Shown piece after piece: positions 8,851-18,992 of a stretch of DNA of 64,000 bases. Source of the DNA: Lacihabitans sp. CCS-44. Lineage in GTDB: Bacteria > Bacteroidota > Bacteroidia > Cytophagales > Spirosomataceae. A model generated the notes under the pieces. It saw nothing but the letters and a program-made list of their open reading frames with translations, was not told the DNA's origin and did no database searches. The stretch is taken from contig NZ_RJUE01000001.1 of NCBI RefSeq assembly GCF_024343735.1, positions 124,001-188,000 of the forward strand, in the 5' to 3' direction. The number at the start of each line of letters is the position of its first letter. The first letter of the stretch is position 1. The translations under genes were made by a program, and so were the position numbers.

Positions 8851-10062
8851 ATGCAGCAAATAAAGTTAGATTCCATAGAGGAAGCAATAGAGGAAATAAG
8901 AAATGGAAATGTAATAGTTGTAGTGGATGACGAAGACAGAGAAAATGAAGGCGATTTTATTTGTGCTGCAGAAAAAATCACTCCTGAGTTAGTCAACTTT
9001 ATGGTAAAAGAAGGGCGTGGCCTCATGTGTGCTCCACTCACATCTGACAGGTGTAAAGAGCTTGGTCTTGACCCAATGGTAAGAAAAAATACGGCAGAAC
9101 ACGAAACCGCTTTTACTGTATCAGTAGATTTATTAGGTCAGGGTTGTACAACTGGAATATCTGCATCTGACCGATCAAAAACTATTCAAGCTTTAGTAAA
9201 TCCAAATACGAAACCCGAAGACTTAGGGCGTCCTGGACATATTTTCCCGTTGATAGCTGCAGAAGGAGGCGTATTGCGAAGAACTGGTCATACTGAGGCG
9301 GCCATAGATTTTTCTCGCTTAGCTGGTCTAAATCCCGCGGGTGTATTAATAGAAATATTAAACGAAGACGGCACAATGGCTCGCCTGCCTGAATGTCGCG
9401 TTTTGGCAGACAAATTTAAACTCAAACTAGTATCTATCAAGGACTTAATAGCATACAGACTGGAAAAAGAAAGCCTCATTAAAAGAGAAATTGGAGTAAA
9501 TATGCCTACAAACTGGGGCAATTTTGAATTAATAGCTTTTAGACAAATCAATAATGAACAGTTACATTTGGCATTAGTAAAAGGCACTTGGGAGGAAAAC
9601 GAACCTATTTTAGTGAGAGTACATTCATCTTGTGTAACTGGAGATATATTTGGCTCTTGTCGTTGTGATTGTGGCTCGCAGCTTCACGCAGCTATGGAAA
9701 TGGTAGAAAAAAATGGAAAAGGCGTGATAGTGTATATGAATCAAGAAGGTAGAGGAATAGGATTATTGAACAAACTTAAAGCATATAAATTACAGGAACA
9801 AGGTAGAGACACTGTTGAAGCCAATCTCGAATTGGGCTTTGGAGCTGATGAAAGAGATTATGGTGTTGGAGCACAAATTTTGAGAAACCTTGGGGTAACA
9901 AAGATTAAATTAATATCAAATAACCCAAAAAAGCGTGTTGGCTTAATGGGTTATGGCTTAGAAATAGTCAGTTGCGTACCCATAGAGATAGAATCAAATC
10001 CACATAATGAATCCTATTTGATTACCAAAAGAGATAAGATGGGGCATTCAATAATGAAATAA
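8851..10062 (+). CDS. ribBA: Bifunctional DHBP synthase / GTP cyclohydrolase II
   Basis: A bifunctional riboflavin enzyme of 403 residues. The N-terminal half (1-200) is 3,4-dihydroxy-2-butanone 4-phosphate synthase, acting on ribulose 5-phosphate: it has the acidic loop [12 protein letters not shown] and the [10 protein letters not shown] segment. The C-terminal half is GTP cyclohydrolase II, with the zinc cysteines in SSCVTGD and [10 protein letters not shown] and the catalytic segment [13 protein letters not shown]. Both active sites look intact, unlike RibBA homologues in which one half has decayed. It therefore supplies both branches at the entry of riboflavin synthesis. No other rib genes are in the window. 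Confidence 0.96.
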   Translation: MQQIKLDSIEEAIEEIRNGNVIVVVDDEDRENEGDFICAAEKITPELVNFMVKEGRGLMCAPLTSDRCKELGLDPMVRKNTAEHETAFTVSVDLLGQGCTTGISASDRSKTIQALVNPNTKPEDLGRPGHIFPLIAAEGGVLRRTGHTEAAIDFSRLAGLNPAGVLIEILNEDGTMARLPECRVLADKFKLKLVSIKDLIAYRLEKESLIKREIGVNMPTNWGNFELIAFRQINNEQLHLALVKGTWEENEPILVRVHSSCVTGDIFGSCRCDCGSQLHAAMEMVEKNGKGVIVYMNQEGRGIGLLNKLKAYKLQEQGRDTVEANLELGFGADERDYGVGAQILRNLGVTKIKLISNNPKKRVGLMGYGLEIVSCVPIEIESNPHNESYLITKRDKMGHSIMK

Positions 10063-10155
10063 TTACCCTACAAAGCTTTTTTTAATCGCTAAAAAAAAAT
10101 CATTTAATAAATGAAAAGCCGATATTTGCAGAATAATATCCTTATAAATAGATAA

Positions 10156-12444
10156 ATGAGAAAAATCTTACTGGCTTTGTTAATTTCCTTTGGTGCTTTT
10201 GCACAAAACACCATTTCAGTTATACCAAAACCGCAAAGTATTATTCAAGGCAAAGGCAAATTTGTTTGGAATGAAAATACACAAATTTCTGTTTCCGAGG
10301 ATAACCTTGAGGCAAAAGAAGTGGCGGAGCAACTCGCCCTTCGTATAAAAATAGTGACCAACAAACAGCAAAATGTAGTTTCAGGAAAAGGTTCAAACAG
10401 GATATTGTTTTCGAAAAATACCCAAATAGAAAAAGAAGGATATGTCCTAAAAGTATCTTCATCGGGTGTAAATATCGAAGCTTCGAATCCGATTGGACAT
10501 TTTTATGGTTTACAGACGCTTTTACAACTTTTTCCAGCGGAAATATTGAGTAACTCATTTCAGCCTAAGCTAATCCTTTCTTTACCAGAATGCACAATTA
10601 AAGACCAGCCAAGATTTGAATATCGCGGTGTAATGATGGATGTCGGCAGGTATTTTTTCCCCATATCTTTTATAAAAAAACTTATAGATGTAATAGCTGC
10701 CCACAAACTCAATGTTTTGCATCTGCATCTAACTGAAGACCAAGGTTGGAGAATCGAAATCAAGAAATATCCGAAGTTGACCGAAATAGGCTCTATCAGA
10801 AAAGAATCGATGCTAGGCCATTATCGTGATCAAAAATACGATGGAAAACCGCATGGTGGTTTCTACACCCAAAACGAAATCAGAGACTTGGTGACCTACG
10901 CCCAGAGAAAATTTGTGACCATAGTGCCCGAAATAGAAATGCCGGGCCATGCCTTAGCTGCTATTGCCGCCTATCCCGAGTTGGGTTGCACGGGCGAGCA
11001 ATACGAGGTGGGAACAAAATGGGGTGTAGAGGAAAGAGTATTCTGTCCTAACGAAAAGACGTTTGAATTTCTCGAAAACGTACTCACAGAAGTAATAGAC
11101 TTATTTCCAAGCCAGTACATCCATATCGGAGGCGATGAATGCCCAAAGGAAGCCTGGAAAAAATCGCAGTTTTGTCAAGACCTCATGAAAAAAGAAGGCC
11201 TCAAAGACGAGCATGAACTTCAGAGCTATTTTATAAGAAGAATCGACAAATTTGTAACTTCAAAAGGTCGAAAAATTATCGGTTGGGATGAGATTTTAGA
11301 AGGAGGACTATCTCCAAACGCGACGGTTATGTCGTGGAGAGGAGTTGAGGGAGGAATCGCTGCGGCAAAACAGCAGCACGACGTTATCATGACCCCCAAC
11401 AGCCACATGTACTTGGACTACTACCAAGGCATCCCTAGTGCCGAGCCACTTGCTATAGGTGGTTTTCTACCTGTAGAAAAAACCTACTCTTACGAGCCAT
11501 ACGCACCTGAACTTACAACTGAAGAGTCAAAATACATCAAGGGCGTGCAAGCCAATCTTTGGACCGAGTATATTTCAAAACCTGAGCATGCCGAATATAT
11601 GCTGTTTCCAAGGGCATTGGCCACGGCCGAAATAGGCTGGTCATCAAAAGAAAAAGACTTCGTGGATTTTGGAAAAAGAATGACAAAACACTTTGAAAGA
11701 CTCAACCAAATGGCAGTCAATTATTCAAAAGCGTATTATAATGTAGATTTTAGTACAGAAAAAAATAAACTCAGTCAGCCAGTAGTTTTGTTAAAATCTA
11801 ATGACGACACAGGCACAATCAGATATACATTAGACGGCACCAAACCCAATGAAAAATCGTTGATTTATAGTTCTACAAAAAAAATAGTGGTGACGGGCGA
11901 CAGAACAATAGCAGCAGCACTGTTTGCTAAATCTGGCAAAATGATTGGCGGCGTAACATCAAAATCTTATGTAATATCGACCTCGACCGGCAAAAACTAC
12001 ACCCTAGGCACAGAACCGAAACGATACTTGGGCGGTGAAAAATACGCACTAACCAACGGCGTAAGAGGCGATATAAACAGCAACGAACCCTGGGTAGGAT
12101 TTAGTGGTGCCAACTTCGACTTCGTTCTTGATTTTGGACAAAAGACCAACTTCACCAACGTTTCCGTGGCTTTTCAGGGAGCATATACATCATGGATTAT
12201 GCCACCAAGAAACATTGAAATCTTGATTTCTGACGACAATAAAACCTTCAAATCTATCAAAAAATTGGACTTAGCTACGGCTGTAAAAACTGAAAACTTT
12301 GTACAACAGTTAAACATAGCTGTTGGAAACAACAATGCTCGCTATCTTAAAGTAGTTGCTGAAAATTATGGAAAACTACCCGAAGGTCACCCAGGAAAAG
12401 GTACGCCGTCGTGGTTATTTGTAGATGAAGTTTCGGTAAGGTAA
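10156..12444 (+). CDS. Beta-N-acetylhexosaminidase, GH20
   Basis: A 762-residue secreted exo-hexosaminidase, releasing terminal GlcNAc or GalNAc. The order is: signal peptide (1-17, ending AFAQ), GH20b N-terminal alpha/beta domain (about 18-150), GH20 catalytic barrel (about 153-500), a chitobiase/Hex C-terminal Ig-like domain containing IRYTLDGTKPN, and a discoidin (F5/8 type C)-like carbohydrate-binding end (about 640-762). The catalytic Asp-Glu pair is in HIGGDE (Asp327, Glu328). It lacks a lipobox and a recognisable type IX sorting domain, so the periplasm is most likely. It is a single gene ended by a strong intrinsic terminator at 12466, and is not linked to the SusCD pair at 42-47 kb. 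Confidence 0.94.
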   Translation: MRKILLALLISFGAFAQNTISVIPKPQSIIQGKGKFVWNENTQISVSEDNLEAKEVAEQLALRIKIVTNKQQNVVSGKGSNRILFSKNTQIEKEGYVLKVSSSGVNIEASNPIGHFYGLQTLLQLFPAEILSNSFQPKLILSLPECTIKDQPRFEYRGVMMDVGRYFFPISFIKKLIDVIAAHKLNVLHLHLTEDQGWRIEIKKYPKLTEIGSIRKESMLGHYRDQKYDGKPHGGFYTQNEIRDLVTYAQRKFVTIVPEIEMPGHALAAIAAYPELGCTGEQYEVGTKWGVEERVFCPNEKTFEFLENVLTEVIDLFPSQYIHIGGDECPKEAWKKSQFCQDLMKKEGLKDEHELQSYFIRRIDKFVTSKGRKIIGWDEILEGGLSPNATVMSWRGVEGGIAAAKQQHDVIMTPNSHMYLDYYQGIPSAEPLAIGGFLPVEKTYSYEPYAPELTTEESKYIKGVQANLWTEYISKPEHAEYMLFPRALATAEIGWSSKEKDFVDFGKRMTKHFERLNQMAVNYSKAYYNVDFSTEKNKLSQPVVLLKSNDDTGTIRYTLDGTKPNEKSLIYSSTKKIVVTGDRTIAAALFAKSGKMIGGVTSKSYVISTSTGKNYTLGTEPKRYLGGEKYALTNGVRGDINSNEPWVGFSGANFDFVLDFGQKTNFTNVSVAFQGAYTSWIMPPRNIEILISDDNKTFKSIKKLDLATAVKTENFVQQLNIAVGNNNARYLKVVAENYGKLPEGHPGKGTPSWLFVDEVSVR

Positions 12445-12465
12445 GCGATTTTAAAATCAAACAAA

Positions 12466-12495
12466 GGGCATTTTTACTCAAAAATGCCTTTTTTT
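12466..12495 (+). terminator. Intrinsic terminator after the GH20 gene
   Basis: A 9-bp perfect stem GGCATTTTT/AAAAATGCC (12467-12475 with 12480-12488) closes a 4-nt loop ACTC and is followed by a run of seven T. Confidence 0.85.
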
Positions 12496-12567
12496 GTGGC
12501 TAAAATATTCTTTTAGCAGGAAACCCGAAACAATCATTTCAGATGGTTTGTTTCTCAAAATAAAAGC

Positions 12568-13461
12568 ATGAAAGTTTTAATAACTGGTGGAAGCGGTTTA
12601 ATAGGTAAAGCTCTAACAATCAGACTAATTGCCGAAGGACATCAGGTAAACATACTTACCCGAAAAATCACCAACAAAAGTGCTGCAAAAGAATTCACTT
12701 GGAATGGACAATCCATTGACAGCAAGGCATTTGAAAACGTAGAAGTGCTTGTTCATTTGGCAGGTGCCGGCATAGCCGATAAAAAATGGACATCCGAAAG
12801 GAAACAAGAAATCATTGATAGTAGAGTAAAATCGCTAGAACTTATTAGCGAAAAATATACAGGAACTTCTCTGAAAGCTATTATTGGAGGTTCTGCAGTA
12901 GGGTATTATGGCGGAGATTCTGGCGAAACCGAAAACAATGAAAACTCCCCGCATGGAAAAGATTTTATGGCCGAATGCTGCCTGAAGTGGGAAAAAGCCG
13001 AAGAAGCTTTTGCTAAAAAACTAAACTTGAGACTAGTTAAAGTTAGAACTGGGGTGGTTTTGGATTCAGCCGATGGTGCATTACCACAGATAATCAAGCC
13101 AATAAAATATTATGCAGGTACGGCTTTGGGCTCGGGAAAACAGTGGATGTCTTGGATACATATTGATGATATTGTTGAAATATTTTACCAAGCCATTGTA
13201 AATGAGCAGATCAAAGGCACAACAAACGGTGTAGCTCCCAACCCTGTTCGTAATCAAGACTTTACAAAATTGGCTGCTGAAGTCATGAATAGGAAGTTAT
13301 TTTTACCTAATGCCCCGGCTTTTATACTCAAAATGATTTTGGGCGAAATGTCAGTTGTAGTTTTAGGAAGTAGCCGGGTTTACAATAAACAGACGCTTCC
13401 ATTCGTTTTCAAATATGAATACCTCGAAAACGCACTAAGAAATTTATTGACCCAAAAATAA
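12568..13461 (+). CDS. TIGR01777-type NAD-dependent epimerase/dehydratase (SDR)
   Basis: A 297-residue extended short-chain dehydrogenase/reductase of the TIGR01777 (YfcH/SDR39U1) family. The dinucleotide-binding motif is TGGSGLIG at residues 6-13, the family segment SAVGYYGGDSG is near 109-119, and the C-terminal DUF1731-like end contains the characteristic PAFILKMILGEMS. The family has a Rossmann NADP site, but no firmly established substrate. It is cytoplasmic, since no signal is present. The stop lies 3 nt from the end of the convergent membrane protein gene at 13465. No operon partner is apparent. Confidence 0.92.
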   Translation: MKVLITGGSGLIGKALTIRLIAEGHQVNILTRKITNKSAAKEFTWNGQSIDSKAFENVEVLVHLAGAGIADKKWTSERKQEIIDSRVKSLELISEKYTGTSLKAIIGGSAVGYYGGDSGETENNENSPHGKDFMAECCLKWEKAEEAFAKKLNLRLVKVRTGVVLDSADGALPQIIKPIKYYAGTALGSGKQWMSWIHIDDIVEIFYQAIVNEQIKGTTNGVAPNPVRNQDFTKLAAEVMNRKLFLPNAPAFILKMILGEMSVVVLGSSRVYNKQTLPFVFKYEYLENALRNLLTQK

Positions 13462-13464
13462 ACC

Positions 13465-14136
13465 TTAAGTGGTCGTTTGGCTTTTACACTGATACTTTAT
13501 ACCTCTGAAAATCAGCAATATACTCACATACATTATCACGTGCGAAATGTCATTGTGATTAAACCATTTTGCGAAAGAAAGCTTTTGACTGTGTACATAA
13601 ATGGTAAGAAAAGATATAAAAAAACCAAAACTAATGTAGGTTTTATATACCCAGTTCTCGATTTTGGAAGGAAAAAAGACCACTATCATTTGTGTCATAG
13701 CCAAGAGAGAATTGAAGGCAACCACCCTGAAATCAAAGAAATAAAACACTGAAGGTATAAATATAACAAACTGAATAATAGACAAAGTGACCATGACCTG
13801 TCGTGTTCTCAGGTGGCTCAGCTGTCCAAAAGCCGCAGCTTGAGCGTAGAAAATAGAAATTCCCGCCGAAACCTGCATAATGAGCCACACAGAGTTGTAA
13901 AATAAGTTGTTTTGTCTTTCAAAAATCGCATGTGCTAAAGCTCCCAAAAGTGTAGAAACACCCAAAAACAAGAAAAATTTTTGCCAGTGTTGCTGACCTA
14001 TGCTTGCTTCGTTGAACTTTTGAAGGCCAAAGAAAAAGTAGAAACAACTGATAGAAAGTAATAAATCGGTAAAAGAAGTCATGGGTTCTGAGAGCATAGA
14101 CGACAAACTCTCAACAATACTCAGCATAGTATTCAT
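13465..14136 (-). CDS. Seven-helix integral membrane protein, function unknown
   Basis: A 223-residue hydrophobic protein with about seven predicted membrane helices and short loops. Polar residues inside or next to helices stand out: His in LGALAHAIFE near residue 70 and a His-Asp-His cluster in WFNHNDISHVIMY near the last helix. The size and a late H/D/H cluster recall membrane hydrolases of the CREST group and Bacteroidota proteins of the DUF6962 kind, but I am not certain of either. It is monocistronic: its 3' end meets the epimerase gene and its 5' end faces 412 bp of non-coding DNA. Opposite-strand frames in this interval lack any protein character and are shadows. Confidence 0.7.
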   Translation of the reverse strand: MNTMLSIVESLSSMLSEPMTSFTDLLLSISCFYFFFGLQKFNEASIGQQHWQKFFLFLGVSTLLGALAHAIFERQNNLFYNSVWLIMQVSAGISIFYAQAAAFGQLSHLRTRQVMVTLSIIQFVIFIPSVFYFFDFRVVAFNSLLAMTQMIVVFFPSKIENWVYKTYISFGFFISFLTIYVHSQKLSFAKWFNHNDISHVIMYVSILLIFRGIKYQCKSQTTT

Positions 14137-14498
14137 AGGCTTTAGAATTCACTCATCTCAAAACACCAAATGAAAGATTTCATATCATATTTGAGAAATT
14201 ACTATTGATTTTAGGGTTTATTTTTAAAACTAATAAAACAAATTTACAATAGCCAATTTCAAAAGTGTATTTCACCAGAATTATCAATATAATACCTGAT
14301 TTCATTAATCAATTTGAATTTTCTTATGAGACTTTTCTTTTGAAAAATTACAATTCTTCAAATTTTACAAAAAATAGACTGTCAGCTTTTTAGACATTAT
14401 TTTGACCTGTCAAAACTACTCGTAAGGCAAATTTGTTTTTTTTTCAGGTTAAATTTCAAAAAAGTCTTAGTTCTGCCTTTATTCTAAAAAAGAAGTTT
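14137..14498. other. Intergenic region upstream of glyA
   Basis: An AT-rich spacer between two divergent genes. I see no open frame with protein character, no tRNA-like cloverleaf and no strong hairpin. Its right end carries the glyA promoter box. Confidence 0.6.
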
Positions 14499-14506
14499 TA
14501 ATTTTG
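14499..14506 (+). promoter_or_regulatory. Putative -7 promoter box of glyA
   Basis: TAATTTTG matches TAnnTTTG exactly and ends 42 nt before the glyA start codon. A good TTG -33 element is not visible at the usual distance. Confidence 0.5.
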
Positions 14507-14548
14507 CGGCTCAGAAAGATCGAGTAATCTAAATTATTAAATTAATCA

Positions 14549-15841
14549 ATGTCAGTATTGAATTCTACTCCGAACAGAGACAATCAAATTTTTGATTTAA
14601 TTCAGAAAGAACATAACAGACAGCTGCATGGAATTGAGCTGATTGCCTCTGAAAATTTTGTTTCACCACAAGTTATGGAAGCCGCAGGAAGCGTGTTAAC
14701 CAACAAATACGCCGAGGGATTGCCAGGAAAAAGATACTATGGCGGTTGCGAAGTGGTTGACGAAGTGGAGCAAATAGCAATCGACAGACTAAAAGAGCTT
14801 TTCAAATTATCGTGGGCCAACGTACAACCACACTCTGGTGCCCAAGCAAATATGGCCGTCTTTTTGGCATGTTTACAGCCCGGCGACAAAATTTTAGGAT
14901 TTGACTTATCACATGGCGGCCACTTATCTCATGGTTCTCCTGTAAATATATCTGGAAAATACTTCCAGCCGTTTTTCTATGGTGTTGAAAAAGAAACTGG
15001 CCTCATAAACTGGGACAGAGTAGAAGAAACTGCCACCAAAGAAAAACCAAAATTGATTATTTGCGGTGCATCTGCTTACTCAAGAGACTGGGATTATGCG
15101 AGACTTAGAGCCATAGCGGATAAAGTAGGAGCAGTACTTTTGGCAGATATCTCCCACCCTGCGGGCCTAATAGCCAAAGGTCTTTTGGCTGATCCATTTG
15201 ACCATTGTCACATAGTAACTACAACTACCCACAAAACCCTTAGAGGCACAAGAGGCGGTGTAATAATGATGAGAAACGACTTCGAAAATCCGTTTGGTAT
15301 CACTACTGCCAAAGGAAAAATCAGATCTATGGCTTCGCTTCTAGACTCTGGCGTTTTCCCTGGCACACAAGGTGGTCCATTAGAACATATAATTGCGGCT
15401 AAGGCAGTTGCGTTTGGAGAAGCACTTACAGACAACTTTGGAGCTTATGCCGTACAAGTGCAGAAAAACGCCAAAGTGATGGCACAAGCATTTGTTGATA
15501 AAGGCTACAGTGTAATATCTGGCGGAACAGACAATCACTTAGCATTAATAGACCTTCGTCCAAAAGGATTAACCGGCAAATTGGCAGAAAATACACTGAT
15601 TAAAGCCGACATCACAGTAAATAAAAACATGGTACCTTTTGATGATGCTACCGCCATGACAACCTCAGGTATGAGAGTTGGTACCGCAGCCATGACTACG
15701 CGAGGATTGGTAGAAAGTGATTTTGTAAGAGTAGTTGACTTGGTGGACAAGGTTTTAATGAACCACGACAATGAGTCAGTAATCACAAGTGTGAGAAACG
15801 AAGTAAACGAGTGGATGAAGGCATTCCCGCTCTTTAAATAA
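14549..15841 (+). CDS. glyA: Serine hydroxymethyltransferase
   Basis: PLP-dependent interconversion of serine plus tetrahydrofolate with glycine plus methylene-tetrahydrofolate, the main source of one-carbon units. The 430-residue length is typical. The PLP lysine is in [14 protein letters not shown] (Lys229), and other family landmarks are [10 protein letters not shown] (30-39), [16 protein letters not shown] (51-66) and [12 protein letters not shown] (93-104). It is a single-gene unit, with a promoter box at 14499 and a strong terminator at 15856. Confidence 0.98.
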   Translation: MSVLNSTPNRDNQIFDLIQKEHNRQLHGIELIASENFVSPQVMEAAGSVLTNKYAEGLPGKRYYGGCEVVDEVEQIAIDRLKELFKLSWANVQPHSGAQANMAVFLACLQPGDKILGFDLSHGGHLSHGSPVNISGKYFQPFFYGVEKETGLINWDRVEETATKEKPKLIICGASAYSRDWDYARLRAIADKVGAVLLADISHPAGLIAKGLLADPFDHCHIVTTTTHKTLRGTRGGVIMMRNDFENPFGITTAKGKIRSMASLLDSGVFPGTQGGPLEHIIAAKAVAFGEALTDNFGAYAVQVQKNAKVMAQAFVDKGYSVISGGTDNHLALIDLRPKGLTGKLAENTLIKADITVNKNMVPFDDATAMTTSGMRVGTAAMTTRGLVESDFVRVVDLVDKVLMNHDNESVITSVRNEVNEWMKAFPLFK

Positions 15842-15855
15842 TTATTTTAGACTAA

Positions 15856-15896
15856 AAAATACCCCATCTGAATGTTTAGATGGGGTATTTTGTTTT
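15856..15896 (+). terminator. Intrinsic terminator after glyA
   Basis: A long stem (about 14 bp, with core TACCCCATCT/AGATGGGGTA at 15860-15869 and 15878-15887) and an 8-nt loop, followed by a T-rich tract. A-rich flanks on the left side pair with the T tract, so it may work in both directions. Confidence 0.88.
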
Positions 15897-15916
15897 ATAG
15901 AAGCGTATTAAATTAT

Positions 15917-15924
15917 TACATTTG
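15917..15924 (+). promoter_or_regulatory. Putative -7 promoter box of tatC
   Basis: TACATTTG fits TAnnTTTG exactly, 18 nt before the tatC start and just after the glyA terminator, where a new transcript is expected. Confidence 0.5.
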
Positions 15925-15942
15925 CATAAAGAAATTAAATAA

Positions 15943-16815
15943 ATGCCCTTAGATCAATCTCCTTATATACATTACGACGACAACGAAGACGAACACACTG
16001 GTGAACACGTCGAGAAAGAAATGACGTTTATAGAGCATTTGGAAGAACTTAGATGGCACATTATCAGGTCTGTGGCGGCTATTCTTGTTTTTATGATAGC
16101 TGCCTGGGTAATGATGGGTAAGATATTCAATCTTGTCATATTGGCACCATCAAGGCCAGATTTCTGGACTTATAGAAAACTCTGCGAATTGGGTGACAAA
16201 GTGGGCATTCCAAGCCTTTGTGTTGAAAAACTCAACTTCTCATTGATGAGCCGGGAGGTATCAGGGCAGTTTATGATGCAACTTACCGCCTCAGCGATAG
16301 TTGGTCTATTGGTGGCTTTTCCCTATGTTTTTTGGGAAATTTGGAGATTTATTAAGCCCGGATTAAAAATTACTGAGAAAAAAGCTGCAACCGGCTCTGT
16401 TTTCTTTGTAACTGCCCTATTTTTCTTAGGTATTATGTTTGGCTACTATGTGGTTGCTCCTTTTGCCATAAATTTTTTAGTAAATTTCCAAATAGACCCA
16501 AGCATAGAGAATCAATTCGATATACAATCTTACATTTCTGTATTAGCTACACTTACTTTGGCTTGCGGAGTTACTTTTCAGCTGCCGATGGCTATTTTGG
16601 TATTGACCCGTATAGGAATAGTTACTCCAGCATTTTTGAAAGAATATAGAAAGCATGCCTTCGTTATAATACTTATAGTGGCGGCCATAATCACACCTTC
16701 TCCGGATATGATCAGTCAGGTTTTGGTAGCTATTCCGCTATATATCTTATTCGAGATCAGCATATTGGTATCGCAAAGAATTTATAACAAAAAACTAAAA
16801 GAAACGGAATCATGA
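15943..16815 (+). CDS. tatC: Sec-independent translocase subunit TatC
   Basis: The signal-peptide receptor of the twin-arginine translocase, with six membrane helices. A 25-residue acidic, His-rich extension precedes the signature MTFIEHLEELRWHIIRS (about residues 27-43), whose Glu residues contact the twin-arginine signal. The conserved FPYVFWEIWRFIKPGL block and the PSPDMISQ loop near the C-terminus are present. The segment between helices 1 and 2 carries an insert with two cysteines (KLCELGDKVGIPSLC), an expected variable region. tatA/tatB are not in the window. The downstream permease gene overlaps the stop by 4 nt, so the two are cotranscribed. Confidence 0.96.
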   Translation: MPLDQSPYIHYDDNEDEHTGEHVEKEMTFIEHLEELRWHIIRSVAAILVFMIAAWVMMGKIFNLVILAPSRPDFWTYRKLCELGDKVGIPSLCVEKLNFSLMSREVSGQFMMQLTASAIVGLLVAFPYVFWEIWRFIKPGLKITEKKAATGSVFFVTALFFLGIMFGYYVVAPFAINFLVNFQIDPSIENQFDIQSYISVLATLTLACGVTFQLPMAILVLTRIGIVTPAFLKEYRKHAFVIILIVAAIITPSPDMISQVLVAIPLYILFEISILVSQRIYNKKLKETES

Positions 16816-17918
16816 CTAAAAGACAAGGCTTATTCCCTATTCAAAATGCTGCTTTCGCATTGGTTATTTTGGTAATTGTGGTTTATGCCTTGTATATTTT
16901 AAAAGATATTTTCATTCCTTTTATCATAGCGGGACTTCTTTCGTTCTTGCTGTTTCCAATATCTAGATTCCTTGAAAAATACCATTTCCCAAGGCCACTT
17001 GCTATTCTACTATCAATAGTTGTTGCCTTGTCAATTTTGGGCTCTATCATATATTTTTCATATACCCAAATAATCCAACTGGAAAGCCTGATACCTCTTA
17101 TAGAGAAAAAAGGAACAGTTTGGATTACCGCTATTGAGAAGCTTTTGAGGCGAAACCTACACATCAACCAAAACCAGTTGGTGGCTGAAAGTCAAAAATA
17201 CATGACAGAGGTTTTGAAAAACAGCACGAAACTTATAGGACAAACACTTAGCACTACCTCGGGTTTTCTTATAAATCTCTCATTATTACCCTTATACATT
17301 TTCTTATTCTTGCTATACAGAGACTTCCTCAAGACTTTTGTGTATAAATTGATGCGAAATAGCAGTAAGCATACCATATCCAATACCATCAATAAAATAA
17401 ATGGCGTGGTAAGAAATTATATAGTTGGTTTACTTTTGGTTATTTTGATAGTGGGAATTTTAAACACTGGAGCCCTCTATTTCTTAGAAATAGAACATGC
17501 CCTGTTTTTTGGTTTTTTTGCATCTTTCTTGGTTTTGATACCTTATATCGGCATTGCAATAGGCTCCGCATTACCTATTTTGGTGGCACTAATCACCAAA
17601 GACTCTTATTGGTATCCTGCTGGTGTTGCTGCTTCTTTTTTTGTTATCCAATTTTTAGAAGGGAACTTCATTACACCCATGATTGTTGGCAACAAAGTCA
17701 GTATAAACTCTTTAGCAGCCATTATGTCCTTGTTGCTTTTTGGCAACCTTTGGGGCATCAGTGGCTTGGTATTGGCCTTACCACTTACCGCCATCATTAA
17801 AGTAATCTTTGATTCTTCAGACTCACTCAAAGCTTGGGGATTTCTACTGGGCGACTCTGACCATATAGATGTACAGGTAACCAAAAAACACTTTAGTTTC
17901 AAAGGATTAGGAAAGTAA
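16812..17918 (+). CDS. AI-2E family transporter (PerM/UPF0118)
   Basis: A 368-residue inner-membrane permease of the AI-2E exporter-like family. It has paired N-terminal helices, a large central soluble stretch (about 85-145) and C-terminal helices bearing the family block SFLVLIPYIGIAIGSALPILVAL, cited here as LIPYIGIAIGSALP, and EGNFITPMIVGNKVSI. Family members export diverse substrates (autoinducer-2, or Na+/Li+ in exchange for protons), so the substrate cannot be assigned. The start ATG overlaps the tatC stop (ATGA), indicating translational coupling. It is followed by a 239-bp gap and then the ebo cluster. Confidence 0.9.
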   Translation: MTKRQGLFPIQNAAFALVILVIVVYALYILKDIFIPFIIAGLLSFLLFPISRFLEKYHFPRPLAILLSIVVALSILGSIIYFSYTQIIQLESLIPLIEKKGTVWITAIEKLLRRNLHINQNQLVAESQKYMTEVLKNSTKLIGQTLSTTSGFLINLSLLPLYIFLFLLYRDFLKTFVYKLMRNSSKHTISNTINKINGVVRNYIVGLLLVILIVGILNTGALYFLEIEHALFFGFFASFLVLIPYIGIAIGSALPILVALITKDSYWYPAGVAASFFVIQFLEGNFITPMIVGNKVSINSLAAIMSLLLFGNLWGISGLVLALPLTAIIKVIFDSSDSLKAWGFLLGDSDHIDVQVTKKHFSFKGLGK

Positions 17919-18103
17919 AATCTATTAAATTTCGTATTCATACTCTCATAAATTATTCACTAAAAGGCCCCACAAGTGCGTAATATTCACCTGTTTTTGA
18001 TATTATTTCTCCAAAAAACTAAATTCAGAACATCATCAAAAAAATACTTCTACAAAGACCCAAATTTTGTCTATTATTAAGGACAATAAAATCATTTTAT
18101 GAG

Positions 18104-18111
18104 TATATTTG
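18104..18111 (+). promoter_or_regulatory. Putative -7 promoter box of the ebo cluster
   Basis: TATATTTG matches TAnnTTTG exactly, 46 nt upstream of eboA. No clear -33 TTG is seen at the usual spacing. It is the only good box found before the six collinear genes, so it is the best candidate for the cluster promoter. Confidence 0.45.
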
Positions 18112-18157
18112 AACAAATAACTCATAAGAAAAAGAACGATAATAGTACAACAAAAAA

Positions 18158-18970
18158 ATGAACGCAAAGGATAATCTTTTTGAGATTATAAAGGCCAATG
18201 CCTCTCAAAAAGAACTCAATTGGATTGAAACAAAAGCCACTGGCAGTTTGCAATCTTTACAAACAGCATTTGTAGCAACACCGAGATTTATCAGTAAAAC
18301 TCCTATAAATACTTCTGTGACACAGAAAGGTATCGACTTCCAAACTTGGACGTTGGACAAATTGGTGAGGGCTTATTTTTTAACGAGTTTAAATATTTCC
18401 GACAAAGAAACTTATACCAAAACGCTTAATACGCTTTTTGAAACTGCGGAAAACAACGAAGCTGTAGCTTTAACATCATCTTTGGCACTTTTAGAAAACC
18501 CAGAAACATGGCTTCTGCGAGCCACCGATGCGGTAAGAACCAACATAGGGGTAGTGTTTGACGCCATTGCATTCGAGAATCCATATCCACAAGAATATTT
18601 CTCAGAATTGGCTTGGAATCAGTTGGTTTTGAAATGCATTTTCAATGACAAACCGATACATAGAATACAAGGATTGGATGAACGGACCAATAAAGAATTG
18701 GCTACTTCAATTTCCAACCTCGCACATGAGCGTTGGGCTGCCGGTCGGTCAATTCCTCCGCAAGCTTGGAGATTAGTAGTTAAATATTTAGACGAAGAAA
18801 TTTTTGAAGATATAAAAAGGTTGTTTGGTTCAGAAAGTCAGAATGATCAAATTGCAGCAGCTTTAGTTTGTAAATACAGTGAATTTGGAGCTGCCAAAAG
18901 TGAACTAGAAAAACATCCTGATTTAGAAGAAAATACTAAAGATATTACATGGAGTTCTTTAGAATTATAA
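18158..18970 (+). CDS. eboA: EboA domain protein
   Basis: The first gene of the ebo (EDB) cluster, 270 residues. It is recognised by the EboA-family stretch AFENPYPQEYFSELAWNQ (about residues 127-144), followed by VLKCIFNDKPIHRIQGLDER and AHERWAAGRSIPP. The protein is soluble and helical with no export signal. The biochemical role of EboA is not established. In cyanobacteria the ebo genes are needed for movement of the scytonemin monomer to the periplasm, and the cluster is found scattered across bacteria and in some eustigmatophyte plastid genomes. It lies 22 nt upstream of eboB on the same strand. The order A-B-C-D-E-F seen here is the canonical one, which strengthens every assignment in the cluster. 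Confidence 0.92.
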   Translation: MNAKDNLFEIIKANASQKELNWIETKATGSLQSLQTAFVATPRFISKTPINTSVTQKGIDFQTWTLDKLVRAYFLTSLNISDKETYTKTLNTLFETAENNEAVALTSSLALLENPETWLLRATDAVRTNIGVVFDAIAFENPYPQEYFSELAWNQLVLKCIFNDKPIHRIQGLDERTNKELATSISNLAHERWAAGRSIPPQAWRLVVKYLDEEIFEDIKRLFGSESQNDQIAAALVCKYSEFGAAKSELEKHPDLEENTKDITWSSLEL

Positions 18971-18992
18971 TTTAAGAAAATTCCTTATTGAA

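Noticed and set aside
13477-13752. A 91-residue plus-strand frame in the convergent tail of the membrane protein gene
   Set aside because: It is the mirror of the hydrophobic minus-strand gene; composition is unlike a protein and there is no ribosome-binding sequence.
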